A stretch of DNA of 5,038 nucleotides from an uncultured Clostridium sp. (GTDB taxonomy: Bacteria > Bacillota > Clostridia > TANB77 > CAG-508): NCBI GenBank assembly GCA_945610215.1, contig CALYZR010000068.1, forward strand, positions 1 to 5,038, in the 5' to 3' direction. The notes below the pieces were generated by a model. That model saw only the letters and a program-made list of their open reading frames with translations. It did no database searches and was not told the DNA's origin. A program made the translations under genes and the position numbers. Below, piece by piece: positions 1 through 5,038 of this stretch; position 1 is the stretch's first letter; each line of letters opens with the position of its first letter.

Positions 1-33
1 ATCTACTGATGCAATTTCTACCTTATTTATCAA
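1..33 (-). CDS. sigG: RNA polymerase sporulation sigma factor SigG, N-terminal 11 codons (partial)
   Basis: Only the start of this gene is in the window; it runs off the left edge. Reading leftward from 33, an open frame with a TTG start gives MINKVEIASVD. A full SD, AAAGGAGGT, sits 9 nt upstream, and no ATG or GTG is available at a suitable distance, so TTG is the chosen start. From memory, Bacillus subtilis SigG begins MSRNKVEICGVDTSKLP, and clostridial SigG proteins share an NKVEI-x-x-VD/VN start; this block is a known signature of the family. SigG directs late forespore-specific transcription during sporulation and is normally made under SigF and SigG control. Here it follows comEA on the same strand after 58 bp. 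The identification rests on 11 residues plus a convincing start site, so it is probable rather than certain; the visible part contains no sigma-factor domain. The sequence left of position 1 would settle it. Confidence 0.65.
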   Translation of the reverse strand, partial: MINKVEIASVD

Positions 34-42
34 ATCAAAAAA

Positions 43-50
43 CCTCCTTT
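43..50 (-). promoter_or_regulatory. Ribosome binding site of the partial sigG gene
   Basis: AAAGGAGG on the minus strand (50 to 43) is a near-perfect match to the anti-SD of 16S rRNA and ends 9 nt before the TTG at 33. It decides the start of the partial gene. Its first five bases, AAAGG, are also the end of the 3' arm of the hairpin at 46-83, so ribosome access could depend on whether that hairpin forms. Confidence 0.8.
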
Positions 51-83
51 AGAAATAATTACTAATTTAATTATTTCCAAAAG
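46..83 (-). promoter_or_regulatory. Hairpin in the sigG leader overlapping the SD (possible translational control)
   Basis: On the minus strand, bases 83 to 68 (CTTTTGGAAATAATTA) pair along all 16 positions with bases 61 to 46 (TAATTATTTCTAAAGG) around a 6-nt loop (AATTAG). I checked each pair: two G-C, two G-U and twelve A-U, no mismatch. The 3' arm includes AAAGG of the sigG SD. The fold starts 9 bp after the comEA stop, so any transcript reading from comEA into sigG carries it. It could instead help to end comEA transcription, because AGG and then six T follow the stem. However, the stem is almost all A-U and the T-run is displaced, which is poor for an intrinsic terminator. The pairing is directly visible; any regulatory effect is inferred. 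Confidence 0.55.
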
Positions 84-98
84 TTCTGTTTTTATTCT
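70..98 (-). promoter_or_regulatory. Candidate SigF/SigG-type promoter upstream of sigG
   Basis: On the minus strand, AGAATA (98 to 93) is followed after 14 nt by GGAAATAAT (78 to 70). From memory, the B. subtilis SigF consensus is about WGCATA, 14-15 nt, GGNNANANT, so this site matches five of six -35 positions and all fixed -10 positions. It overlaps the last two codons and stop of comEA. Initiation would fall near positions 62-67, inside or just after the loop of the leader hairpin. The consensus is degenerate and the DNA AT-rich, so a chance match is possible. The main support is its position in front of a gene whose homologue is SigF-dependent. Confidence 0.35.
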
Positions 99-724
99 AC
101 ACAAATGTATTCTTTTATATTCTCAAATTTCGAATCACCTATTCCTGACACATTTTTTATATCTTCTATGTTTTTAAATTTCCCATGTTCGTTTCTATAA
201 TTAATTATCTTTAATGCTGTTGATGGTCCTATTCCTGGTAATGTCTCAATTTCTGTTTGCGTAGCTTTATTTATGTTTATTTTTACTTCTTTTTCTTCGT
301 TTCCTTCTATTATAATATTATTTCCTGGTTCATCTTTTACAATATCTTCTTGCTCTTTTTCATTCACATTAGGTATGTTTAATTTTTGTCCGTCGCTTAA
401 ACTGTATGCTAGATTTACTTTTGATAAATCTGCCTCTTCTGTTGTCCCTCCAGCCATTTCTATTGCATCAGCAATTCTTGCGCCTTTTTCCAGTTCTATC
501 ACCCCTTCTTCTTCTACTTCTCCTGTAATATGTATTACTATTTTTTCGGACTCAATATTATTTTCTACATTATTATTTGCTAACTCTTCTACGTTTTCTA
601 TTAATTCTAATTCAGAATAGTCATATTTTTCTACTTTATTAATAATATAATATCCTATAACTGTACACATTATTATTATAAAAATAATTATAATTATTTT
701 TTGCTTTTTATTTAACATTTCCAT
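92..724 (-). CDS. comEA: ComEA-type DNA-uptake protein: membrane anchor, SLBB domain, helix-hairpin-helix domain
   Basis: This 210-residue protein has the standard ComEA layout. A short positive N-terminus and one membrane segment (about residues 8-28, very isoleucine-rich) anchor it in the membrane. An acidic linker leads to an SLBB domain at about 61-118 (start KIVIHITGEV, core GARIADAIEMAGG, end DGQKLNIP). A second acidic linker precedes the C-terminal double helix-hairpin-helix DNA-binding domain at about 147-208, with INKATQTEIETLPGIGP and VSGIGDSKFENIKEYI. ComEA is the membrane-bound receptor that binds double-stranded DNA during transformation and passes it to the ComEC channel; comEC is not in the window. 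The ATG at 724 is preferred over the in-frame ATG at 718 because AAGGAGG lies 5 nt before it. It diverges from the carboxypeptidase gene and is followed by sigG. The fold assignment is firm. Many Clostridia carry comEA without proven natural competence, so uptake activity is not assured. Confidence 0.93.
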   Translation of the reverse strand: MEMLNKKQKIIIIIFIIIMCTVIGYYIINKVEKYDYSELELIENVEELANNNVENNIESEKIVIHITGEVEEEGVIELEKGARIADAIEMAGGTTEEADLSKVNLAYSLSDGQKLNIPNVNEKEQEDIVKDEPGNNIIIEGNEEKEVKININKATQTEIETLPGIGPSTALKIINYRNEHGKFKNIEDIKNVSGIGDSKFENIKEYICVE

Positions 725-743
725 AAAAACCTCCTTAAATATA

Positions 744-772
744 TTGTCTTTTATTGTTTTTTAATATATTAT
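744..772 (+). promoter_or_regulatory. Candidate SigA-type promoter of the carboxypeptidase gene
   Basis: TTGTCT (744-749), a 17-nt spacer and TATTAT (767-772) match the SigA consensus at four of six and five of six positions. Initiation near 779 would leave a leader of about 25 nt, enough for the SD at 791. An alternative, TTGTTT (754) with TATAAA (778), would start almost on the SD and is less likely. No SigF-type motif is visible here, in contrast to B. subtilis dacF, which is SigF-dependent. On the other strand TATAAT (773 to 768) could be the -10 of comEA, but no good -35 lies 16-18 nt from it. The region is AT-rich, so confidence is moderate. Confidence 0.45.
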
Positions 773-790
773 ATTGTTATAAATTGAATT

Positions 791-796
791 GGGGGA
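791..796 (+). promoter_or_regulatory. Ribosome binding site fixing the carboxypeptidase start
   Basis: GGGGGA ends 8 nt before the ATG at 805 and is the only purine block in the leader. It is not a classic AGGAGG but can pair with the anti-SD using a G-U wobble. It supports the ATG at 805 over the in-frame TTG at 754, which has no SD and would add a segment that spoils the signal peptide. Confidence 0.65.
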
Positions 797-804
797 ACAA
801 AAAT

Positions 805-2094
805 ATGCGAATAAAATTATTAAAAAAATTTTTACTCTGTATAATTCTTTTTTCTTTGCTAACTACATTTTTTGTAACAAGTTCTTTTGCTACAGATGAT
901 GAAGAGTTTAGTATAGATTCTCCTGCTGGAATACTTATGGATTTATCAACAGGTAAAGTTTTGTATGAAAAAAACATGAATGAAAAGAAATATCCTGCAA
1001 GTTTAACTAAAGTTTTGACCGCAATTGTTGTTTTAGAAAATTGTCAATTAGATGAACTAGCAACAGTTAGTTATAACGCAGTTATGTCTCTTAGTTCTGG
1101 TTATGTTACAGCAAATCTTCAAATGGGCGAAGAATTGACTGTTGAACAACTATTATATGTTCTTATGGTAGGTTCTTCAAATGATGCAGCAATCGTTCTT
1201 GCAGAACATATCTCTGGATCTCAGGAAGAATTTGCTAATTTAATGAATAAAAAGGCTGAAGAAATTGGATGTTTGAATTCACATTTTGTTAATCCAAACG
1301 GTGTTCATAACAAAGATCATTATTCAACAGCATATGATTTAGCTCTAATTGCAAAATATGCTATGCAAAATGAAGAATTTAGGAAGTTGGTTTCTACAAC
1401 ATCTTACAAATTGCCAGCAACAGCAAAATATGAAAGAGAAGATAGGTTGTTTACTACAACTAATAGTTTATTGATTGTAAATAATAATGGAAGAGCTGAT
1501 AACTACTATTATAAATATGCTACCGGAATTAAAACTGGTTTTACAACTCCTGCTGGAAATTGTTTAATTGCTTCTAGCAATAAGGATGGTTTCGAATTAT
1601 TAACTGTTGTTTTAGGAAGTGGACAAAATTCTGAAGGTTTAAGTCAAAGATATTTGGATACAATTTCTATGTTTAATCATGGCTATGCTAATTATTTTAT
1701 GCGTGAAGTTGCAAAGCAAGGTTCTGTTGTTCAAACTACAGTAATAAACAATGCCACAAGAGATACCAAAAAATTAGATTTAGTCTTATCGAATGATATT
1801 ACAGTTCTTGTAAAAAAAGAGGATAAAAATACTGCTCTGCTCCCTGAAGTCATATTAAATGAAAATCTTAAGGCACCTATAAAACAAGGAGAAATTGTAG
1901 GTAAAGTAAAATATAAAGTTGACGAAATAACGTATGAAGCTGATTTATTAGCCAACTCTGATGTTAAACCTTCTAGGTTTTTAATAAAACTTTTAATTTT
2001 TATTGTTATTATATTACTTGCGTTCTTATATTTAAAATATACTCAAAAGAATAAAAAGAAAAAGAGAAGAGTTAAATATTATAATGGGAGATAA
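805..2094 (+). CDS. D-alanyl-D-alanine carboxypeptidase (PBP5/DacF-like, peptidase family S11)
   Basis: This 429-residue protein is a low-molecular-mass penicillin-binding protein that removes the terminal D-Ala from peptidoglycan stem peptides outside the membrane, limiting cross-linking. A signal peptide spans residues 1-29 (KKF followed by a hydrophobic run, likely cleavage after SSFA). The catalytic domain has all three active-site motifs: SLTK with nucleophile Ser66 and Lys69, SSN at 124-126, and KTG at 243-245 (GIKTGFT). HFVNPNGVH at 160-168 is also typical of S11 enzymes. A beta-rich PBP5 C-terminal domain follows (about 305-385). The protein ends in a membrane segment (about 392-411) and a very basic tail, so it should stay anchored; E. 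coli PBP5 uses an amphipathic helix instead. The start at 805 is set by the signal peptide and the SD at 791. B. subtilis has three relatives (DacA, DacB, DacF). The sequence resembles the DacF/DacB type, but the spoIIA operon that follows dacF in Bacillus is absent, so no symbol is given. Confidence 0.95.
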   Translation: MRIKLLKKFLLCIILFSLLTTFFVTSSFATDDEEFSIDSPAGILMDLSTGKVLYEKNMNEKKYPASLTKVLTAIVVLENCQLDELATVSYNAVMSLSSGYVTANLQMGEELTVEQLLYVLMVGSSNDAAIVLAEHISGSQEEFANLMNKKAEEIGCLNSHFVNPNGVHNKDHYSTAYDLALIAKYAMQNEEFRKLVSTTSYKLPATAKYEREDRLFTTTNSLLIVNNNGRADNYYYKYATGIKTGFTTPAGNCLIASSNKDGFELLTVVLGSGQNSEGLSQRYLDTISMFNHGYANYFMREVAKQGSVVQTTVINNATRDTKKLDLVLSNDITVLVKKEDKNTALLPEVILNENLKAPIKQGEIVGKVKYKVDEITYEADLLANSDVKPSRFLIKLLIFIVIILLAFLYLKYTQKNKKKKRRVKYYNGR

Positions 2095-2118
2095 TTAAAT
2101 TATCCCCCATTTTATTTT
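2083..2118. terminator. Intrinsic terminator between convergent genes, overlapping the carboxypeptidase stop codon
   Basis: AATGGGAGATAA (2083-2094) pairs with TTATCCCCCATT (2100-2111) around the loop TTAAA, giving a 12-bp stem. On the plus strand there is one A-C mismatch (2089/2105) and a T-rich tail, TTTATTTT, follows, as expected for a terminator of the carboxypeptidase gene. The TAA stop at 2092-2094 is the last triplet of the 5' arm. Read from the minus strand the mismatch becomes a G-U pair, so the stem is complete there. It lies 25 bp beyond the LCP stop, but its downstream T-run is weaker (ATAATATTT). It probably serves both genes, best for the plus strand. Confidence 0.75.
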
Positions 2119-2136
2119 GCTATATATATTTAATAA

Positions 2137-3171
2137 CTACATTGCATTTACTTCATTTGTTGTTATATTATTTTCTCCTTGATTGTTGCTTTCTTCATCT
2201 CTAAATAGTCTGTTTACAACTTCTTCAGTTTCTTCTTTATCATTTAGGAAGAACCATATTCCATTTAATATTTTTGACTCTCCTGGTAGTTGTTCTGTTT
2301 GTATATTATCTACATTTATATTAACCACATAAGGAATATAATCTTTTAAATCTGAGAAGTTCATATTTGTTTGAACATAATCTTTCGCAAGATCCATAAT
2401 TTTTCCTATTTCTTTTACATTTTTAAATTGTATTGTTTGTTTTAATATTGTTTTTATTAATTCTCTTTGTGTTCTCATTCTTCCGTAATCTTCCATTCCA
2501 TATTTATATGAATATGTAGAGCCATCATTATTATGCCTAAATCTTACTAACTGTTCCACTTGGTCTCCATCCAATTTTTGAACACCTTTTTTTAAATGAA
2601 TATATAGGTCTTGTGTTGGATCATCATAATCCATGTCAATAGGAACATCGAACTCCACTCCCCTTATTATATTTACCAATTCTTTTAAAGCTTTTGTGTC
2701 TACTAATATATAGTATTTTAAATCAAGACCCGTAACATCATTTATTGCTTCAATTGTTTTTTCTGGTGTTGATCCGTTTGAATAGAAAGAATTTAATTTA
2801 TTCTTTGCTTTTGCATTTTTTGGATTTTCTCCAACAAAAGTATCTCTTGGTATTGATAACATTGACGCTTTTTGTGTTTTTGGATCATACGAACATACAA
2901 TCATTGTATCAGAAGATCCTGTACTTTCTCCCATTATTAGCACTTCTAGTTTATCTAAATTTTTTAATGTCTCTTTATCATGTCCAAATAATGCAGCTAG
3001 CCAATTTCCCTCCAAGTCATAAACTTTTTTTGCAAAAATTCCTCCACATATTCCTAAAACGATTAAAATAATTATAAATATTTTTAAACCTATATGTTTT
3101 TTCTTTTTTTTATTTACTTGCTTTATTCCTTCTTCATTTATTTTTTCATTTGTTTTATCATGTTTTCCCAC
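2137..3171 (-). CDS. LytR-CpsA-Psr (LCP) family cell-wall glycopolymer ligase
   Basis: LCP proteins move glycopolymers such as teichoic acids or capsule from the undecaprenyl-pyrophosphate carrier to peptidoglycan on the outer face of the membrane. This 344-residue protein has a lysine-rich cytoplasmic N-terminus, one membrane segment (about 28-47), a short linker and an LCP domain (about 74-240). Recognisable motifs are SSDTM (Asp88), LSIPRDTF (Arg109), KNKLNSFY (Lys125), LDGDQVEQLVRFRH (Arg210, Arg212) and YGRMRTQRE (Arg231). The arginines match the family's pyrophosphate-binding set. A C-terminal region (about 245-344) ends in an Asn/Glu-rich tail. In the first loop Asp is replaced by Glu (Glu82) and the usual Arg before SDT is Ser. 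The start is GTG at 3171, with AGGAG 10 nt upstream; no ATG is in frame nearby. It follows the CvpA gene by 90 bp but has its own promoter. Family assignment is firm; the polymer handled cannot be told. Confidence 0.93.
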   Translation of the reverse strand: MGKHDKTNEKINEEGIKQVNKKKKKHIGLKIFIIILIVLGICGGIFAKKVYDLEGNWLAALFGHDKETLKNLDKLEVLIMGESTGSSDTMIVCSYDPKTQKASMLSIPRDTFVGENPKNAKAKNKLNSFYSNGSTPEKTIEAINDVTGLDLKYYILVDTKALKELVNIIRGVEFDVPIDMDYDDPTQDLYIHLKKGVQKLDGDQVEQLVRFRHNNDGSTYSYKYGMEDYGRMRTQRELIKTILKQTIQFKNVKEIGKIMDLAKDYVQTNMNFSDLKDYIPYVVNINVDNIQTEQLPGESKILNGIWFFLNDKEETEEVVNRLFRDEESNNQGENNITTNEVNAM

Positions 3172-3181
3172 TTTTTATTCA

Positions 3182-3186
3182 CTCCT
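3182..3186 (-). promoter_or_regulatory. Ribosome binding site supporting a GTG start for the LCP gene
   Basis: AGGAG (3186 to 3182) lies 10 nt before the GTG at 3171. An ATG a few bases further in (AAACATGAT) is out of frame, so GTG is the only well-placed start that keeps the lysine-rich N-terminus and membrane segment. Confidence 0.7.
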
Positions 3187-3210
3187 AAATTAAATAGTAA
3201 CTTATGTAAT

Positions 3211-3239
3211 AGTATAGCAAAAGCCAATACAAATATCAA
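3211..3239 (-). promoter_or_regulatory. SigA-type promoter of the LCP gene
   Basis: On the minus strand TTGATA (3239 to 3234) and TATACT (3216 to 3211) are separated by exactly 17 nt. Each matches five of six consensus positions, and the -10 is preceded by TGC, an extended -10 element. Initiation near 3204 leaves a leader of about 33 nt with the SD at 3186. It lies in the 90-bp gap after the CvpA gene, so the LCP gene can be transcribed independently. No terminator hairpin was found in the gap, so read-through from the CvpA gene is also likely. This is the best promoter in the window. Confidence 0.75.
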
Positions 3240-3261
3240 GACTTATATATTTTTTTAATAA

Positions 3262-3882
3262 CTATAATATTAGTTTTGTAATTACATTATTATTATACAT
3301 AGATTTTATAAGTATTGATTCATCAATTTTCTTTGTTGTGTTTTCTTTTAGTAATGGTGAAATCAAATAAATTATTGCTAATATTATATATACAATCAAA
3401 AGTCCTTTTAAAGCTCCAAAAACTGTTCCTCCCAATTTATTAAATTGTTTCAAAATTGGAAGTTTTGCTATTAAATCTCCTAGTGCTGCTATAAATTTTA
3501 ACACTATTCTAGCAATTATATATAAAACCAATACTGTGCATAATTCTATTATTTTTACTGTTATTGTTTTTGCTGTGTCTTTTATTGAATTATTCGCTTC
3601 TTTTATAAATCCTTGCGGAATTTTGGTTGTTTCACTTGCTTCATCTTCTGGGTTCATTCCTTCTGGTGTAATTTTTTCTATTATAGTGCTTTCAATTTTA
3701 TCATCTATTGTAGTGCTGCCTATTATTAATGTAGATACTGGTTTATATAGTATTAATGCTACAATTATTGCAATAAAAAATGATGTGATTTTTATTGCTG
3801 TTTTTATTAATCCTTGTTTGTATCCTATAAAAGTAAATAATGCTACTATTAGCACAACTATTAAATCTAATATGATTCCCAT
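3262..3882 (-). CDS. CvpA-family integral membrane protein
   Basis: This 206-residue protein fits the CvpA family, named for an E. coli protein needed for colicin V export. The family's molecular role is not settled, though it has been linked to envelope homeostasis. Four hydrophobic segments can be drawn: about 3-20, 28-46, 108-130 and 153-176. The second pair carries the family motif NKLGGTVFGALKGLL at about 148-162. The first pair carries the usual GYKQGLIK between segments one and two. A polar, partly acidic loop (about 55-105, with PEGMNPEDEASE) separates the pairs, an arrangement seen in Firmicutes members. The ATG at 3882 has AGGAGG 5 nt upstream; this SD overlaps the TAG stop of the DUF5711 gene (TAGGAGG), so the two are almost certainly co-transcribed and probably translationally coupled. 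The LCP gene follows 90 bp downstream. Family confidence is good; function is unknown. Confidence 0.85.
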   Translation of the reverse strand: MGIILDLIVVLIVALFTFIGYKQGLIKTAIKITSFFIAIIVALILYKPVSTLIIGSTTIDDKIESTIIEKITPEGMNPEDEASETTKIPQGFIKEANNSIKDTAKTITVKIIELCTVLVLYIIARIVLKFIAALGDLIAKLPILKQFNKLGGTVFGALKGLLIVYIILAIIYLISPLLKENTTKKIDESILIKSMYNNNVITKLIL

Positions 3883-3887
3883 ATTTA

Positions 3888-3893
3888 CCTCCT
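3888..3893 (-). promoter_or_regulatory. Ribosome binding site of the CvpA gene overlapping the upstream stop codon
   Basis: AGGAGG (3893 to 3888) shares two bases with the TAG stop (3894 to 3892) of the DUF5711 gene and lies 5 nt before the ATG at 3882. A ribosome finishing the first gene covers the SD of the second, the usual geometry for translational coupling. Confidence 0.8.
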
Positions 3894-5038
3894 ACAGAGA
3901 AATTAATTCTATTTTATTTTTTGAGATAATTCCTGCAATGTTATTGTTAAAAACTACATTTTGAACTTCCTGTGATGATTTATACCTTTTTATCAGCCAT
4001 CCATTGCTATTTATGAATAATACTTCTGTTCCAATATTTATGCATATTACGTTATCTTCTACATATACTGTTTTAGGATTTTGTTCTATTTCGTATATAA
4101 TTTCATTCTCTGGATTATTTGTATCTATAAGCTTCATTTGAAATTCTTTCCCTAAAAATCCTTTTGATTTTCTTATAATTTTAATAATTTTTGAATTTAA
4201 ATTTATATCAGCGAACAATACATCTTCGCTTGTATAATCAAATATTTTTGTTGCATTTTGATTTTTTATAATATCTATATATTTGTCATACATACAAACT
4301 AAAATATCCTTTTGATATTCTATATTTGTTATTAAATTATCGCTATCAGCTTTATATGTATAAATTATTGCGTCATCAGCTTTTTTTGCTGTTGTTGCAC
4401 CTTCTATTGAAACAATTTCTATTGTTGATTGTATTAGTACTCCCGAGAAATCTGTTTCTGCAATAGCCAAATATTTATTATCAGCTGAAATATCTGTATC
4501 TATTACAGTAGTAGTTGAAAGTCCCCTTTTAAATAATTCTTTTCCATTATTATCATATATTTCAATTATACTCTTATAGCTTGTGCCTGAAATTATTACT
4601 GATACATATCCATTTTTATTTATGTTTATCCCTTTTATTTCCCCTTCAATGTCCTTTTGCCATATTATATTTTTATTTTGAATACAATATAATTTTTGTC
4701 CATTTTTTTCTGCAATGCATAAATAGTTTCCTTTACTTGCAAATATTGGTGTTGAAATTTGTATATCTAAGCTTCCATCTCTATTTCCAAATCTATTGTA
4801 AAAATCTAATCTGTTTTGTTCTAGTACTAATATGTATTTCTCATATGCATATGCTCCCGATAATTTATTTGCTTCTAAATCTATTTTTGCTAAATTTTCG
4901 GATTGGATTTCTTTTCTAAATATATGTTTATCAGAAAAATCTCTAAAGCTTTCGTTTTTTATATATAAAACTATAAATGTAGTAATCATTATAATTATTA
5001 ATATAATTATAATTAGTTTTATTATTTTAGATTTATTT
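3892..5038 (-). CDS. DUF5711-family membrane-anchored beta-propeller-like protein (5' end outside window)
   Basis: The reading frame stays open to the right edge; the ATG at 4989 is an internal methionine, not the start. The 16 codons before it add NKSKIIKLIIIILIII, so together with MITTFIVLYI they form one complete N-terminal membrane anchor after basic residues. The true start is probably only a few codons past 5038. The visible 381 residues consist of the anchor and a long beta-rich extracytoplasmic region with repeated blade-like units, for example GYVSVIISGTSYKSIIEIYDNNGKE split over about 127-151 and ISADNKYLAIAE at about 167-178 (counting from the Met at 4989). These match my recollection of DUF5711, a family of WD40/PQQ-like propellers common in Clostridia and of unknown function. 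No catalytic motif is visible, so a scaffolding or sensing role is more likely than an enzyme. It is the first visible gene of the unit with CvpA and possibly LCP. An unusual propeller outside DUF5711 is the alternative. Confidence 0.75.
   Translation of the reverse strand, partial: NKSKIIKLIIIILIIIMITTFIVLYIKNESFRDFSDKHIFRKEIQSENLAKIDLEANKLSGAYAYEKYILVLEQNRLDFYNRFGNRDGSLDIQISTPIFASKGNYLCIAEKNGQKLYCIQNKNIIWQKDIEGEIKGININKNGYVSVIISGTSYKSIIEIYDNNGKELFKRGLSTTTVIDTDISADNKYLAIAETDFSGVLIQSTIEIVSIEGATTAKKADDAIIYTYKADSDNLITNIEYQKDILVCMYDKYIDIIKNQNATKIFDYTSEDVLFADINLNSKIIKIIRKSKGFLGKEFQMKLIDTNNPENEIIYEIEQNPKTVYVEDNVICINIGTEVLFINSNGWLIKRYKSSQEVQNVVFNNNIAGIISKNKIELISL

Noticed and set aside
46..83. Leader hairpin as a standard terminator of comEA
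   Set aside because: The stem is nearly all A-U and the T-run starts three bases after it, over the SD of the next gene. A weak attenuator role cannot be excluded, but SD masking fits better.
273..620. Plus-strand open frame of 115 codons across comEA
   Set aside because: It is antisense to a well-supported gene, rich in Ser/Phe/Ile as expected for the complement of acidic AT-rich codons, and resembles no family I know.
754..804. Upstream in-frame extension of the carboxypeptidase from a TTG at 754
   Set aside because: It has no SD, overlaps the likely promoter, and would add 17 residues before a normal signal peptide. The ATG at 805 has a purine-rich SD 8 nt upstream.
2745..3071. Plus-strand open frame of 108 codons inside the LCP gene
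   Set aside because: Antisense to conserved LCP motifs; its leucine/phenylalanine-rich translation is typical of a shadow frame.
3536..3964. Plus-strand open frame of 142 codons across the CvpA gene and the end of the DUF5711 gene
   Set aside because: Its hydrophobic composition is explained as the reverse complement of Ile/Asn/Lys-rich membrane protein codons; it crosses a real gene junction and has no supporting start site.
4987..4989. ATG as the start of the DUF5711 protein
   Set aside because: The frame continues open to the window edge and supplies the basic residues and first half of the membrane anchor; no SD precedes this ATG.
4990..5012. Repetitive AT-rich run with palindromic appearance near the right edge
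   Set aside because: It is the run of Ile/Leu codons in the DUF5711 membrane anchor and needs no other explanation.

Overview
The window is very AT-rich DNA with A/T-ending codons, strong AGGAGG-type Shine-Dalgarno (SD) sites and tight gene packing. Gene content points to a low-GC, spore-forming Gram-positive of the class Clostridia: a ComEA DNA-uptake protein, a PBP5-type D-Ala-D-Ala carboxypeptidase, a LytR-CpsA-Psr (LCP) protein, a CvpA-family protein, a DUF5711 beta-propeller protein, and the first codons of what looks like the forespore sigma factor SigG. The species cannot be named from the sequence.

Layout: (1) positions 1-33, minus strand, hold the first 11 codons of a gene that leaves the window. 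They read MINKVEIASVD, resembling the conserved SigG N-terminus, with a TTG start behind a perfect SD. (2) comEA lies just upstream on the same strand (92-724). The 58-bp gap between them holds a 16-bp hairpin whose 3' arm runs into the sigG SD, and a possible SigF/SigG-type promoter overlaps that hairpin. (3) A carboxypeptidase gene (805-2094, plus) diverges from comEA across an 80-bp promoter region and ends in a terminator hairpin that includes its own stop codon. (4) Three minus-strand genes fill the rest, transcribed leftward from the right edge: DUF5711 (5' end outside the window), CvpA-family protein (9 bp further on, its SD overlapping the DUF5711 stop) and LCP protein (90 bp further on, behind its own strong SigA-type promoter). 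The LCP gene is convergent with the carboxypeptidase gene and they share the terminator region.

Functionally most of the window concerns the cell envelope: peptide-stem trimming by the carboxypeptidase, probable attachment of wall polymers by the LCP protein, and two membrane proteins of unclear role. The left end links a competence-type gene with a sporulation sigma factor. No mobile element, CRISPR array, rRNA or tRNA was seen, and no stretch over 300 bp lacks a gene. The most interesting signal is the sigG leader at 43-98: a transcript reading through from comEA would fold over the SD, whereas one started at the candidate sporulation promoter would lack the 5' arm of that fold.
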